DNA of 64,000 nt from Micromonospora peucetia (GCF_900091625.1 NZ_FMIC01000002.1:6262001-6326000), one strand, 5' to 3'. Shown: positions 8,655 to 21,967, counted from the stretch's first letter. The notes: generated by a model from the sequence alone, not told the origin. Translations and numbers: made by a program.

Positions 8655-9845
8655 TCAACTTCCCAGCGCTCGCTGGATCTGCGCGATCAGCACTCCGCAG
8701 GCGTAACGGTCAGCGGCGCCGACCATGCCGAGGATGGTCGCCGGCTGCGGGCCGTTGTCCGTCTCCGCCGGGTCGTGGTGCATGAACACGACCAGCTGCC
8801 CACGGTCGATGAACGGGGCGAGGATCGGCTCGGCGTCCACGCCCGGAGCGAGCGAAAAGAACGTGGTCATGGCGCACGGGTGCTGACCCAGCAGCGAACT
8901 GCGGTGCAGCACCGACGTGGTGGCTCCGCTGACCCGGAAGTTCGGGTCGATGACCCGCAGTCTGCCGTCCCGGCTGATCCCGGCGTCGAACGAGCAGTAC
9001 CCCCGGTAACCGAGAGCACTGGCCTTTCGGACCCCTACGGTCAGCGCCTCGATCAGTTCCGCCGGTGGCTGGTCATCGTCCATCACACAACCGACCCACG
9101 TCGAAGTGGGCTGCGGCAGGTGTACGGACGCTCCGAAGTACTGCACCGCCCCGCTCTCCGTCACGCCGAACTGGAGTCCCCAGATCGTCCGGAAGGGGAT
9201 CTCCTCCTCGATGATCCACCGATCGCTCACCTGTTCCAACTGGTTGAACAGTGACCGGTTCAGTCGGTCCTGCAACCGCCTGGTGAAGATCGCGATTCCG
9301 CTGTACACCTCGACACCGGCCGGTTTGATCACCGCCGGACGGCGGTCCTGCTGCACGATCCGGCGCACCTCGGCGGGGGTGGCGACCTGCCGGCGGGGCA
9401 GGTACTCCGGCGCGACCAGTGCCTCCAGGACGGTCTTGTTGTTGAGGCGGGCCAGCAGGTCCGGCGACACCCGGGCTCGCGCGGCCCGCAGTTCCGGATC
9501 ATGCGGAGGGAACTGGAACTCCAGCATCTCGCCCCGCTCGGCAGCTTCCCGGGCGAACCGCACCGCCTGCGCGCCGGAGCGGAACTCGCGCAGATCGCTC
9601 GGCGTCTTGAGACCGCACCGGCTGAGCAGACGCAGTGACTTGTCCGCGCTGGATCCGGTGCTGCAAATGGCCGCCGACTGGTGCGGCAGGGTCAGGTGAA
9701 GACCTGTGATCATGTCCAGCCCGTTGTACAGGGCCGTGCCCGCACCGGCGAGATAACGGCTGTCGGCGGTCGTCACCGGATCGGGCGGCCGGGCCAGCAG
9801 CACCCCATCGTGAGCGAACACCTGTACCTGGATAGGCCTGTCCAT
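8655..9845 (-). CDS. ATP-grasp superfamily ligase-like protein
   Basis: 396 residues. ATG at 9845 was chosen because AGGAG lies 5-6 nt upstream. The N-terminal half resembles the pre-ATP-grasp region of standalone ligases from peptide pathways (SADKSLRLLSRCGLKTP near 85-100). The central part holds the nucleotide-binding stretch RRPAVIKPAGVEVYSGIAIF, the hinge region RWIIEEEIPF, and later YCSFDAGISRDGRLRVIDPNFR, where Asp and Asn would bind Mg-ATP. Such enzymes join a carboxylate to an amine through an acyl-phosphate. Next to two A-T-C NRPS proteins and an AHBA-loading PKS, it could form an amide or release a tethered chain, but no substrate can be read from the sequence. It faces the upstream genes across a hairpin terminator. 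Confidence 0.75.
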   Translation of the reverse strand: MDRPIQVQVFAHDGVLLARPPDPVTTADSRYLAGAGTALYNGLDMITGLHLTLPHQSAAICSTGSSADKSLRLLSRCGLKTPSDLREFRSGAQAVRFAREAAERGEMLEFQFPPHDPELRAARARVSPDLLARLNNKTVLEALVAPEYLPRRQVATPAEVRRIVQQDRRPAVIKPAGVEVYSGIAIFTRRLQDRLNRSLFNQLEQVSDRWIIEEEIPFRTIWGLQFGVTESGAVQYFGASVHLPQPTSTWVGCVMDDDQPPAELIEALTVGVRKASALGYRGYCSFDAGISRDGRLRVIDPNFRVSGATTSVLHRSSLLGQHPCAMTTFFSLAPGVDAEPILAPFIDRGQLVVFMHHDPAETDNGPQPATILGMVGAADRYACGVLIAQIQRALGS

Positions 9846-10534
9846 CGGATCTCCTGACATGCCGGCCCGCAGGGGGCCTCGGGGTGGCGCAGATTCCGGG
9901 TGCGCCACGACCACGAACAGCGGAGAACGTGGACGGGTGCGTGGGCTCCCGGTCCTGGTGAGGCAGCTCGGCCGTGAGGGTCGGGCGTGCCGTGTGCACC
10001 GACCGGACGGCCTCAGGCTGGACCGGCCAGGTAGCGGGCTGACTTGTGACCAGCGCTGCGTCGACGCGGCGCACACCAACAGCCGGTGTCTGATTTGCCA
10101 GTCACCGACTGGATTGCGATCGGGAAAGCATAGTCAGTTCTCATTGCCCTGGGATGGGCCGGTCAGCCGAACACAGCCCGCCCTTTCGCGACCGGAGTCG
10201 CCAATGCTCCGACCTGCCCTCCCGACTCGGGTTGACCAGAAAGGTGTTTTCGGCGGCACCAACGGGATCATCCGCCGTCCAACCAGGACAATCGCCCACC
10301 GACCCTCTCGGAGAGCATGAACCATCTGCTATAGAAAAACTGTGGGACCGTGTGCTTTCACCGAAGACCTGCGGTATCCAATCGACATACATACAGGCGA
10401 TCCCGGGCCGTACGCCGCACCGACCAGCCAACCTGGCCGATCCGGCGGCGACGACACCGCGCGCGACCCGGCTCCGGTCACCACGCCGGACAAACCCCGG
10501 CGGCGACTCAGCCGGGATCTCCGGCTGGCGCACT
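9846..10534. other. Long non-coding stretch upstream of the ATP-grasp and NRPS genes
   Basis: I see no convincing gene. Open frames on both strands are rich in Arg/Pro/Gly and lack a credible start. The stretch around 10115-10145 is relatively AT-rich and could hold the ATP-grasp promoter. A five-codon frame at 10317-10334 follows GGAG, but nothing else supports it. Confidence 0.5.
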
Positions 10535-10591
10535 AGGGGTCGACGCGCACATCTCTAGGGGTGTACGCCACTCCACGAGGCTTCGTAGGGT
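10535..10591 (+). promoter_or_regulatory. TAGGGG half-sites upstream of the NRPS operon
   Basis: CTAGGGGT occurs at about 10533-10540 and again at 10555-10562, with AGGGG cores 22 bp apart. A weaker TAGGGT follows 30 bp later (10586-10591). These spacings are near whole helical turns. The motif matches the repeats before the PKS and AHBA synthase genes, so a shared activator site is inferred. Confidence 0.4.
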
Positions 10592-10681
10592 CGGGCCCCA
10601 TCGGTTCGTCGTTCCCTTTTCATCGCTACGGATCGGGGAAGAAATGTGGGTGCGCGGCGCACTGATGGACAGGAGGTGCCG

Positions 10682-11110
10682 GTGATCGGATCGGGCACCG
10701 ACCTGCTCCTCCCGATCAGCGCCGTGGTCGCGGTGCGGATTCCGGACGGTGACCCCGCCCCGATCGCACCGCTGTTCCCGCGCCACGGCCACACGAGTCG
10801 GCCGCCGGGCCCGCAGACCGACCAGGGCGCTGCGCCGGCCGGAGCCCACCCGGTCGCGCGGCACCGGGGCCACGGCGGACCGGTGGATCCGCCACGGGCC
10901 CCGGGCCGCCGTCCACCGTCCCCCGCGCGGGTGCGGTACGACGGGGTTCGCGGCGCCGAGACGCCGGTCGACCACCCCCGCGAGCGGTCTCGGCGTTCCG
11001 CACCGCCCCGCATCCTCGCGTCACACCATTCCGTCCGGCGTACGGCACCTCGGCTGACCGGCCGCTCCGGCCACGTGCCTTCCGGTCATCCCCTTTCGAT
11101 CGGAGGTTGA
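10682..11110 (+). CDS. Unassigned small ORF just upstream of the first NRPS gene
   Basis: A 142-residue frame opens with GTG at 10682, preceded by a perfect AGGAGG five bases upstream. It closes with TGA overlapping the Shine-Dalgarno region of the NRPS gene, whose ATG comes four bases later. The first 45 residues (VIGSGTDLLLPISAVVAVRI...) look protein-like. The rest is Arg/Pro/Gly-rich and reads like non-coding or frameshifted sequence, so the gene may be decayed. The TAGGGG half-sites end 91 nt before this start, similar to their distance from the PKS start, which slightly favours a real first gene of the operon. I recognise no family. Confidence 0.3.
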   Translation: MIGSGTDLLLPISAVVAVRIPDGDPAPIAPLFPRHGHTSRPPGPQTDQGAAPAGAHPVARHRGHGGPVDPPRAPGRRPPSPARVRYDGVRGAETPVDHPRERSRRSAPPRILASHHSVRRTAPRLTGRSGHVPSGHPLSIGG

Positions 11111-11114
11111 GTTC

Positions 11115-14100
11115 ATGTCTGTCGGGTTCGATGGCGCTCAGGCCGTGGCCGGTGCGGTTGACGCCGAGGCTCTGGATCTGGTGGGTGACCTGCGTCGGCC
11201 GGCGGTGTGGCCGGCCCGGGCGGCCTCGGTGCACCGGGTGCTGCCCTCGTGGCCACCGGATGCCGGGCCGGCCGGTGAAGTCGTGGTGGCGGGGCTCGTG
11301 GCGGTGCTGGCCCGGTACACCGGCCAGGATGAGGTGGTGGTGGGGCTGTCCGCTGGTGGCGGGTCGGTGCTGCGGGTGGACGTGGCGGATGATCCGGGTC
11401 TTGCGGAGTTGGTGACGCGGGTGGGTTCGGCGTTGGGGACGCCGACGGCGGATCGGGGCCGGACTGGTCCGGTGGCGGTGGGGTTGGTCGACGGCCCGGT
11501 GGCGGAGACGGGGCCGGAGGTGGTGGACGTCGACCTGATGGTGAGTGTGGCGTCGGACGGGTCGGCGGCGCGGGTGGACTACGCGGTGGAGGAGTTTTCC
11601 GCGCAGTGGGTGCGGGGCCTGGTGGATCAGCTCGTGGTGCTGGTCTCCGCCGGGGTGCGGGATCCCGGGGTTGGGTTGTCGGGGTTGGTGTTGTTGGGGG
11701 ATGTGGAGCGGGAGCGGTTGTTGGGGTGGGGTCGGGGTGTGGTGCGCGCGGTGCCGGGTGAGCCGGTTCATGAGCTGGTGTTGGGGTGGGCGCGGCGGTC
11801 GCCGGAGGCGGTGGCGGGTGTTGCGGGTGGTGAGGTGTTGACGTATGGGGAGTTGGATCGTCGGTCGGGTGTGTTGGCGGCGTATCTGCGGTCGTTGGGT
11901 GTGGGTGTTGGTGATGTGGTGTCGTTGGTGTTGGAGCGTGGGTTGTGGTCGTTGGTGGCGACGATGGGTGTGCTGCGGACGGGTGCGGCGTACACGCCGA
12001 TGGATGTGTCGTGGCCGGTGGAGCGGATGCGGGTGTTGTTGGCCGATCATGGTGCGCGGGTGGTGTTGACGGTTGGTGCGGTGGCGTCTCGGGTTCCTGT
12101 TGGGGACGGGGTGTCGGTGGTGGCGTTGGATGATGACTGGTCGGTGGTGCAGGCGTGTGAGCCGGTGGGGTTGCCGGTGGTGGAGGCGTCGGAGCCGGCG
12201 TTCGTGATCTACACGTCGGGTTCGACGGGCACGCCGAAGGGCGTGGTGTTGACGCATGAGAAGCTGACGAACTTCCTGTCGTGGATGACCGACGAGTGCG
12301 CCATCGGCCCCGACAGTCGCATGCTGCACTCGGCGGCACCGGTCTTCGACGCCGCATTCGGCGAAATCTTCGCCACGCTCACCGGTGGCGGTTGCGTCGT
12401 CGTCTGTTCCCGCGACGACCTGCTCGACGCCCGCCGGCTCACCGACCTCGTCAACCGGCACGACGTCACGCACACCTTCGGACCGGCCACCAACATCGCC
12501 CCGCTCGACCCAGCCGCCTGCCCCGGCCTACGCTGCATCATCTTCGGCGGTGAGGCCGTCCCACCGCAGCTGGCCCAGCGGTGGTTGACGGCGGGCACCC
12601 GGGTGGTGAACGCGTACGGGCCGGCGGAGATCGCGGTGGCGTGTACGTGGTTCGACGCGTCGGCGGGGTGGGCTGGCGCGTACGTGCCGATCGGATGGCC
12701 GATGCCGAACCGGCAGATCCGCGTCATCGACCCGAAACTGAACCTGATGCCCGCCGGAGTCCCCGGGGAAATCCTGATCACCGGCTTCGGCGTGGCCGAC
12801 GGCTACCTCAACCGCCCCGAACTCACCACCCAACGATTCGTCACCGACCCGTACGGCGGCGGAATCGCCTACCGCACCGGCGACCTGGGCCGGTGGAACA
12901 CCGCCGGGGCACTCGAAATCCTCGGCCGAATGGACCACCAGGTCAAAGTCAACGGCATCCGCATCGAACTCGGCGAAATCGAAACCGTCCTCGCCCAACA
13001 TCCCGACGTGGAAAGCGCCGTCGTCGTACGCCGCGAAGACCGAGGCGTCGCCCGCCTGGTCGGCTACGTCACCGGCCGCGACGGCCGACCCCCGGCCGTG
13101 AGCGAACTACGGGAACACGCCGCGACCGTGCTGCCCTCGTACATGGTCCCGGCCGTGATCATGATCCTCGACCGCTTCCCTCTCGGAAGCACCGGCAAAA
13201 TCGACCGACAGGCACTCCCCGAACCCGACTCACAACGCCCCGACCTCGACATCGAATACACCGAACCGACAACCGACGAGGAACGCCTCGTCGTGGGGGT
13301 GTTCGCCACCGTCCTCGGGCTGGACCGGGTCGGCACCCACGACAGCTTCTTCCATCTCGGCGGCACCTCGTTGCAGTCGGCGGCCGTGGCCACCGGCATC
13401 GACGAGGCCGCGGACGCCGTCGTACCCGTCTCGCAGATCCACCGCACCCCCACACCGCACGCGCTGGCCCAGTGGCTGACCACCGCACCCCGCCGTACGG
13501 ACACCGGCCCGACCGCCGGGCAGACCCGTCAGCGCCCCGGCCCGGTTCCGCTCGCGCAGCAGGTGGCGAAGTGCCTGATGTCGCCGCTGGAGGTCGTCGT
13601 CCCGGTCACCTGGTGGATCGAGGGCGAGCTGGACCTCCGTGCGCTGATGGCGGCACTCGGCGACGTGCACCGGCGACACGAGGCACTGCACGCCCGCTAC
13701 CGGCGGGTCGACCCGCCGGTGGCGCTCGTCGCGCCGAACCCGGGAATGCCCCAGCTACGACTGCTGACCGACGCCACCACCGAACAGGAGGCCCTGGACC
13801 AGCTGGCCGAGGCGGTGCAGCAGCCACTGGACTACACCCAGGGCCGCAACTGGCGGGCGGCGTTGATCCGGGACAGGTCGACCGGGCGGGTCCTGTTCGG
13901 AGTCGGCGTCCACCACATCGCCTTCGACGGATGGTCGTACACGCTGCTGGTGCGGGACCTGAGCCACGCCTACGCGGCGCGGTTGTCGGGAGCTGCTCCG
14001 GTCTGGGCACGGCCCGCGCCGACACTGCGCCAGTCGTACGACGAGTACACCCGCCTGCGGAACGCCGCCGACCTGGAGACGCAGCGGGCCTACTGGCGCG

Positions 14101-14807
14101 AGGAGCTGCGCGGCCTGCCCCGACAGGGCCAGCCCCAACCCCAGGCGTCGTTGGAACAGGCGCTGGCGTGGGGCCCGAAGGCCGGGCACACTGTCACCGT
14201 CGCCCCCGAGGTCGTGCAACGCTGGGACCGGGCCGCCCGGGAACAGCGGTTCAGCCGGTCCAGCTACTTCGTCGCGGCGTTCGCGTCCGCGCTGCGCGCC
14301 ATCCACCGGCAGGACGACATCGGCCTGCTGATGGTCGTCGCCAAGCGCGGCAGCCGCGTTCTCGACTCCGCCTTCACCACCCGGCTCAACCTCAACTGCG
14401 TCCGGGTCCGGTTCGACGGGCCGGAGGACGACAAGCTCGTCCTCCGGATCAACGAGACGATCAGCGACCTCATGCGGGCCCAGGACGTCCCCTTCGCGGA
14501 GACCGCCGACGATCCCGCCGCCGGGCTCTCCGGCGAGGTGGTCGCCAGCCTGCCGACCTTCGTGTTCCAGGACAACGTCGTGCTTCCGCTGGAGTTGCCC
14601 GGCTGCCGGGCCGAGGAGGTCGTCGACCCGTACGCCCGGGAGGTGCCCAACGGGCTCACGGTCGAGGTGCTGCCCCGCACCGACCATGCCCTACTGCGCG
14701 TCACCATCCGCACCGACTACCTGCCGTACAGCTTCGCCGAGGAGCTGAACGGGCACATGCTGCGTTTCCTCGAAGCCGGGCCCGCGACGGGCCCCACCGC
14801 TGACTGA
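11115..14807 (+). CDS. NRPS protein with C-remnant, A, T and C domains (first of tandem pair)
   Basis: 1230 residues; ATG follows GGAGG. Residues 1-215 resemble only the C-terminal lobe of a condensation domain and lack HHxxxDG. The A domain (about 215-700) has YTSGSTGTPKGV, YRTGDLGRW and GSTGKIDRQ. Aligning by eye to GrsA gives pocket residues about D-A-G-F-I-G-A-V-A-K, which I cannot match to a known substrate. The carrier domain serine is residue 752 (LGGTSLQS). A full C domain follows (about 800-1215) with HHIAFDG at 933-939. There is no thioesterase, reductase or epimerase. The order suggests activation of one building block and its condensation with a partner from another protein. Codon choice changes sharply inside the gene: G/T-rich third positions up to about 12270, C-rich after, and another G-rich patch at about 12570-12710. 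Confidence 0.9.
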   Translation: MSVGFDGAQAVAGAVDAEALDLVGDLRRPAVWPARAASVHRVLPSWPPDAGPAGEVVVAGLVAVLARYTGQDEVVVGLSAGGGSVLRVDVADDPGLAELVTRVGSALGTPTADRGRTGPVAVGLVDGPVAETGPEVVDVDLMVSVASDGSAARVDYAVEEFSAQWVRGLVDQLVVLVSAGVRDPGVGLSGLVLLGDVERERLLGWGRGVVRAVPGEPVHELVLGWARRSPEAVAGVAGGEVLTYGELDRRSGVLAAYLRSLGVGVGDVVSLVLERGLWSLVATMGVLRTGAAYTPMDVSWPVERMRVLLADHGARVVLTVGAVASRVPVGDGVSVVALDDDWSVVQACEPVGLPVVEASEPAFVIYTSGSTGTPKGVVLTHEKLTNFLSWMTDECAIGPDSRMLHSAAPVFDAAFGEIFATLTGGGCVVVCSRDDLLDARRLTDLVNRHDVTHTFGPATNIAPLDPAACPGLRCIIFGGEAVPPQLAQRWLTAGTRVVNAYGPAEIAVACTWFDASAGWAGAYVPIGWPMPNRQIRVIDPKLNLMPAGVPGEILITGFGVADGYLNRPELTTQRFVTDPYGGGIAYRTGDLGRWNTAGALEILGRMDHQVKVNGIRIELGEIETVLAQHPDVESAVVVRREDRGVARLVGYVTGRDGRPPAVSELREHAATVLPSYMVPAVIMILDRFPLGSTGKIDRQALPEPDSQRPDLDIEYTEPTTDEERLVVGVFATVLGLDRVGTHDSFFHLGGTSLQSAAVATGIDEAADAVVPVSQIHRTPTPHALAQWLTTAPRRTDTGPTAGQTRQRPGPVPLAQQVAKCLMSPLEVVVPVTWWIEGELDLRALMAALGDVHRRHEALHARYRRVDPPVALVAPNPGMPQLRLLTDATTEQEALDQLAEAVQQPLDYTQGRNWRAALIRDRSTGRVLFGVGVHHIAFDGWSYTLLVRDLSHAYAARLSGAAPVWARPAPTLRQSYDEYTRLRNAADLETQRAYWREELRGLPRQGQPQPQASLEQALAWGPKAGHTVTVAPEVVQRWDRAAREQRFSRSSYFVAAFASALRAIHRQDDIGLLMVVAKRGSRVLDSAFTTRLNLNCVRVRFDGPEDDKLVLRINETISDLMRAQDVPFAETADDPAAGLSGEVVASLPTFVFQDNVVLPLELPGCRAEEVVDPYAREVPNGLTVEVLPRTDHALLRVTIRTDYLPYSFAEELNGHMLRFLEAGPATGPTAD

Positions 14808-14931
14808 CCGTCAGCCCCGTCCACACCGAACTGCTCCACATGCCATGGGTGCGCGAGGCCGCGTCCACAGGTTCCTGGTTCCACTGACCGCCGTACCCGT
14901 ACAGGTGGCGGTCCTGATCGGAGGTTGGCTC

Positions 14932-18642
<3,711 letters not shown>

Positions 18643-18662
18643 GACTCCCGCCGGACGCCGCC

Positions 18663-18689
18663 CCGGCCGGCCAGCGTCACGCCGGCCGG
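18663..18689. terminator. Hairpin between converging NRPS and VWA genes
   Basis: CCGGCCGGC (18663-18671) pairs with GCCGGCCGG (18681-18689) across a 9-nt loop, 20 bases after the NRPS stop and ahead of the converging gene that ends at 18779. Confidence 0.55.
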
Positions 18690-18778
18690 CGCGGTCCGGT
18701 CGGCGTCGACCAGGGCACGGCCTGTTGAAGCGCGGTCACCTGCTCCCGGTCAGTTGCGGGGCCAGACGCGGACCGGCA

Positions 18779-20539
18779 CTAGAAGCTACTGACCAGCTTG
18801 ACGAACGCGTCGTCGATCTTCGCCGGGTCGCGGGCGTCGAACGCCTTGCCCGCGGATGCCTTGGCGATCCGGTCCAGCGTCGCGAAGTCGGACCTCTCGT
18901 CAAAGGCGACGCAGAAGATCTTGATCGGCCGGTCCGGATCCAACGCGACATCTTTGAGCAGCCGGGCGAGATTGTTGTCCTTGTTGTACTCGTTTGTGCC
19001 GTCGGTCAGGACGACCACCGCGTTGATCCGGGACTGGTCATAGCGATCGAGCATGTGACGGTGTGCCGCCCGTACGGTGGCGTACAGCGCGGTGCCGCCC
19101 TCGACGTGGAGATTGTTGATCTCCTTGGTGAGCACCTCCGGCTTGAAGGCCGACAGCCGGACCTCCTCGCTGTACGGCGACTTCGGCCGCTGTCCGGTCT
19201 CGGACGAGAACGACCAGAGCGCCACCTGGTCCTCGGAGTTCAAGAGGCCGAAGCCCTTGACGGCGGCCCTGGTCGCCACCTGGAACCTGGTCAGGTCACC
19301 GATCTTCGCGTTCATCGAACCGGACGTGTCGACGGCCACGAGAATGTTCGCCTTCTTGCGCAGTGTGCCCCAGCCGGTGAGGATCGCCTTGACCACGGTG
19401 GGATCCGGCGGGTCGAAGTAGGTGAGGTCCCCGCCCCCGCCCCCGCCGACGGAGGCGGCCAGTGGGTCGGACGCCTTCCGCTCGTGGTCGCGGAACCCGT
19501 GCCGACCGAGGCTCTGCTGCTGCGGCGACTCCTGGAGGAACTTCAGGAAGTCGGCAGCGGCGTCACGTTGCTCCGGGCTGGCCGAGGGAAGCACCACGTA
19601 CGGGTGGTCCAGGTTGAACGTGCCCTCCTTCGGATATATCGCGACCAGCGGGACCCTCGGCTTCTCGCCCCGGGTCGGGCTCAGCTCCCCTTCGTTGTAC
19701 TGGTAGACCAACTCCTCCTGCGTCACCACCGCGCTCATGTCCGTCGGGGTCGCCGTGCCGGCGGCGGACAGGTCCGCCTCGGCGCGGTCCTTCAGCAGAT
19801 CCACGATGTCGTCGCTGTAGTGGGACACGTTGGCCTCGATGCGGCGGACGAACTGGGTCACCGCCGGATTCGCGACGTCGTTCTCGGTCAGGTCGCTGGC
19901 CCGGTTGATGGCCGCGTAGTAGCTCGCGATCGTGGCCGCCAGCCCCGAGGTGGACAGGTTCGGGTTGACCTTGCCGAAGGTGAACCGCCCCCACTCGGGG
20001 CGTCCGAAGGCGGCCCAGCCCGTGCGCCCGGACGAGCCCAGGATCTCACCCCAGCCGAGTGGGCCCTGCTGTTGGAGCACCTTTCCCTTCGGCTGCGGCA
20101 TGGCGATGACCAGCGGGCTGTTCGCGATCGACGGGTACTGGCCGGGGGTCTGCGCCGGACGTCCGGCGGCCTCGTCCAGCAACCTCAGCTGCCCGGTCCA
20201 GAGGGTCGACGTCGGCAACCACACCTGCGGCCGTGGCAGGCTGGGCTGCTTGGCCGCCCAGTCGCCGGCCAGCGCTTCCGTCGACGCACCGGAGGCGAGG
20301 CCATGTACGGTCACCACGGCGCACCGGTCGCCGTACCGCCGATCGCTCTTGTTGTAGCGTTCTGCCAGCTCGCCGAGCAGCACGTCCTTCTCGATCGACG
20401 AGCTGACCTCCAGCGGCGTGCACCCGACATCCGCTGCCGGCCGGACGATCAGGTAGGCCGCCGCGATGACCGCGAATCCGGCCACGATGGCTGCGGTGTA
20501 CGGCAGCCACGGCCGGGCAGTCGGTCGACCTGAAACCAT
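18779..20539 (-). CDS. Membrane-anchored solute-binding / von Willebrand factor A domain protein
   Basis: 586 residues; ATG at 20539 has GGAGGG upstream. One N-terminal transmembrane segment (about 14-32, AIVAGFAVIAAAYLIV) is followed by an extracellular region resembling ABC-transporter solute-binding proteins. The C-terminal VWA domain (about 390-580) has a complete MIDAS signature: DTSGSMNAK, a Thr in GGTALY, and an Asp in VVLTDGTNEY. Such fusions are common in actinomycetes and probably bind divalent metal and a protein partner at the cell surface; the ligand is unknown. It has no evident link to AHBA or peptide synthesis and, with the next three genes, separates the two parts of the biosynthetic locus. 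Confidence 0.85.
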   Translation of the reverse strand: MVSGRPTARPWLPYTAAIVAGFAVIAAAYLIVRPAADVGCTPLEVSSSIEKDVLLGELAERYNKSDRRYGDRCAVVTVHGLASGASTEALAGDWAAKQPSLPRPQVWLPTSTLWTGQLRLLDEAAGRPAQTPGQYPSIANSPLVIAMPQPKGKVLQQQGPLGWGEILGSSGRTGWAAFGRPEWGRFTFGKVNPNLSTSGLAATIASYYAAINRASDLTENDVANPAVTQFVRRIEANVSHYSDDIVDLLKDRAEADLSAAGTATPTDMSAVVTQEELVYQYNEGELSPTRGEKPRVPLVAIYPKEGTFNLDHPYVVLPSASPEQRDAAADFLKFLQESPQQQSLGRHGFRDHERKASDPLAASVGGGGGGDLTYFDPPDPTVVKAILTGWGTLRKKANILVAVDTSGSMNAKIGDLTRFQVATRAAVKGFGLLNSEDQVALWSFSSETGQRPKSPYSEEVRLSAFKPEVLTKEINNLHVEGGTALYATVRAAHRHMLDRYDQSRINAVVVLTDGTNEYNKDNNLARLLKDVALDPDRPIKIFCVAFDERSDFATLDRIAKASAGKAFDARDPAKIDDAFVKLVSSF

Positions 20540-20747
20540 CTGGTCCCTCCAGGGTGTCGGCTGGCGGCGTCGAGATCAGCCACCCGTCCCTGCCCCGGTG
20601 GACGACGCCCTGGCCGCCCGCACCCGACCGCCCGACGAACGGCGTCGATGCGACGGACGACAGAGGCATGGTGTCACGCCCCGCCGGCACGAAGGTCACT
20701 CGCCTTCGGCGTGTCGTATCGTCTTGCGCCGTCAGAATCGATCCGGA

Positions 20748-21580
20748 TCAGGTCACGCTCAGCGTCGCCGCGAGTTGGATGATCCTGCTCGGGGCCACCG
20801 GATACCGGGCGACCTGGGCGACGGCCTCCCGGGCGGCGGGGCGGTGGTGGATCTCGGTGGGTGCGGTGCGCTCCGCCTCGACCAGCGCTCGGCCGGCACT
20901 CACCGGATCGTCGGCCTGAAGGTACGCACGAGCCGCGTTGATCAGATGCTCCGCCCGGTGCTCGGCGGGCAACCATCGCCACGCGGGCCGATCGCCCGGT
21001 CGGCCGCCAGCCACGCCAGGTCGGCCTCACCGAGCTTGACCAGCAGTGCGGCGGTGACCCGGTAGGCGTCGACCAGCGGAGCCCGCCCCGGACCGGGGTA
21101 CCGAGCATGGGCGCGCTGCGCGTGGGCGAGAAGGTCCGGCACGAGGGCCGTCAGGCTCGGGTACCGGGCGTGCTGGTAGGTGGTCCAGGCGTGCGCGACC
21201 ATGCCCGCCACCCGCTCGACCGGCGCCACGACCCTTCCGGCCACCGGCGGGGCCAGGGCGATCTCGTACGTGCTCAACGTCGCCCGGACCTGGTCGACGC
21301 CCAGCATCCGGTGGCCGACGTCGGCCGGTTGCAGCTCCCGACCGAGAAGCGCTGGCACCTCGACCCGCAGCACGGTGGCGATCTCCTGAATGATGGACAG
21401 CCGGTCGAGGGACCGCACATCGGGTACATCGTGTACCCCACGTACGTGCCGCGACCGGGGGCGGGGAAGAACTGTCACACGGTGGGTTGTGGACGTAGCC
21501 TGGGATCTGGCGATGCCGCGTGCCACAGCGTGGCCTAGGGCCTCGTCATGCAGCCTTGAACGGGGAATCCGCGTTCCGTG
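20748..21580 (-). pseudogene. Decayed XRE-family helix-turn-helix regulator
   Basis: Two frames on the minus strand carry pieces of the long XRE-type regulators common in actinomycetes. The upstream piece (about 20942-21580) begins with ERGVHDVPDVRSLDRLSIIQEI-like sequence, the end of the DNA-binding domain, then an alpha-helical sensor region up to LGEADLAWLAADRA. The downstream piece (20748-21014) has the usual C-terminal helices (INAARAYLQADDPVSAGRAL...). The recognisable N-terminal HTH is broken, and roughly 100 residues seem to be missing at the frame change near 20950-21010. I read this as a relic with an internal deletion plus frameshift. The endpoint at 21580 is approximate. Confidence 0.6.
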
Positions 21581-21645
21581 GGGCGGTGGTGGCCGCCGGG
21601 CCGGCCCCGCGGGTGGAAAGGGTCGTACGACGCCGTCGAGCTGAG

Positions 21646-21718
21646 TCGTCTGCGACATCAGACGGCATCCGGCGCCATTGTGTGGGACCAGACGGCCCTG
21701 AATCGTCTGCGACATCAG
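21646..21718. repeat. 16-bp direct repeat with internal dyad
   Basis: TCGTCTGCGACATCAG occurs at 21646-21661 and again at 21703-21718. The first copy extends into an inverted repeat CGTCTG-N6-CAGACG (21647-21664). It lies in the gap between the decayed regulator and the lower-GC gene at 21968. Possible operator or recombination scar. Confidence 0.5.
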
Positions 21719-21967
21719 CTCGACAGGTCCGGCGCGGAGATCCTCCGCCAGCCGGCACCGTGGCGGATCCTGCCGCTCACCGCGAACCCAGATCTCGGTC
21801 GGGGCATGCCGGCCGCGCCAGAACAGTGGATCACCCGGTCAACGTTCTCAATCAAACGAACTCGACAGCCAGTATGGCGTCCACCGTTCGGCCATCTGGC
21901 GCAAGGTCCACTCGGCTGATCGAATCTGAGACTCAGCTGGGACGAGACGGCCTAAGGAGTTCAACGC

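Noticed and set aside
10317..10334. Five-codon ORF (MNHLL) after GGAG as a leader peptide
   Set aside because: No terminator/antiterminator pair or run of regulatory codons; most likely chance.
10716..12473. Long minus-strand open frames over the start of the first NRPS gene
   Set aside because: They are low-complexity His/Arg/Pro frames produced by the G/T-rich coding strand of the NRPS; the plus frame has clear domains.
12581..14803. 740-codon alternative plus frame inside NRPS1
   Set aside because: Overlaps the A-T-C domains in another frame and has shadow composition.
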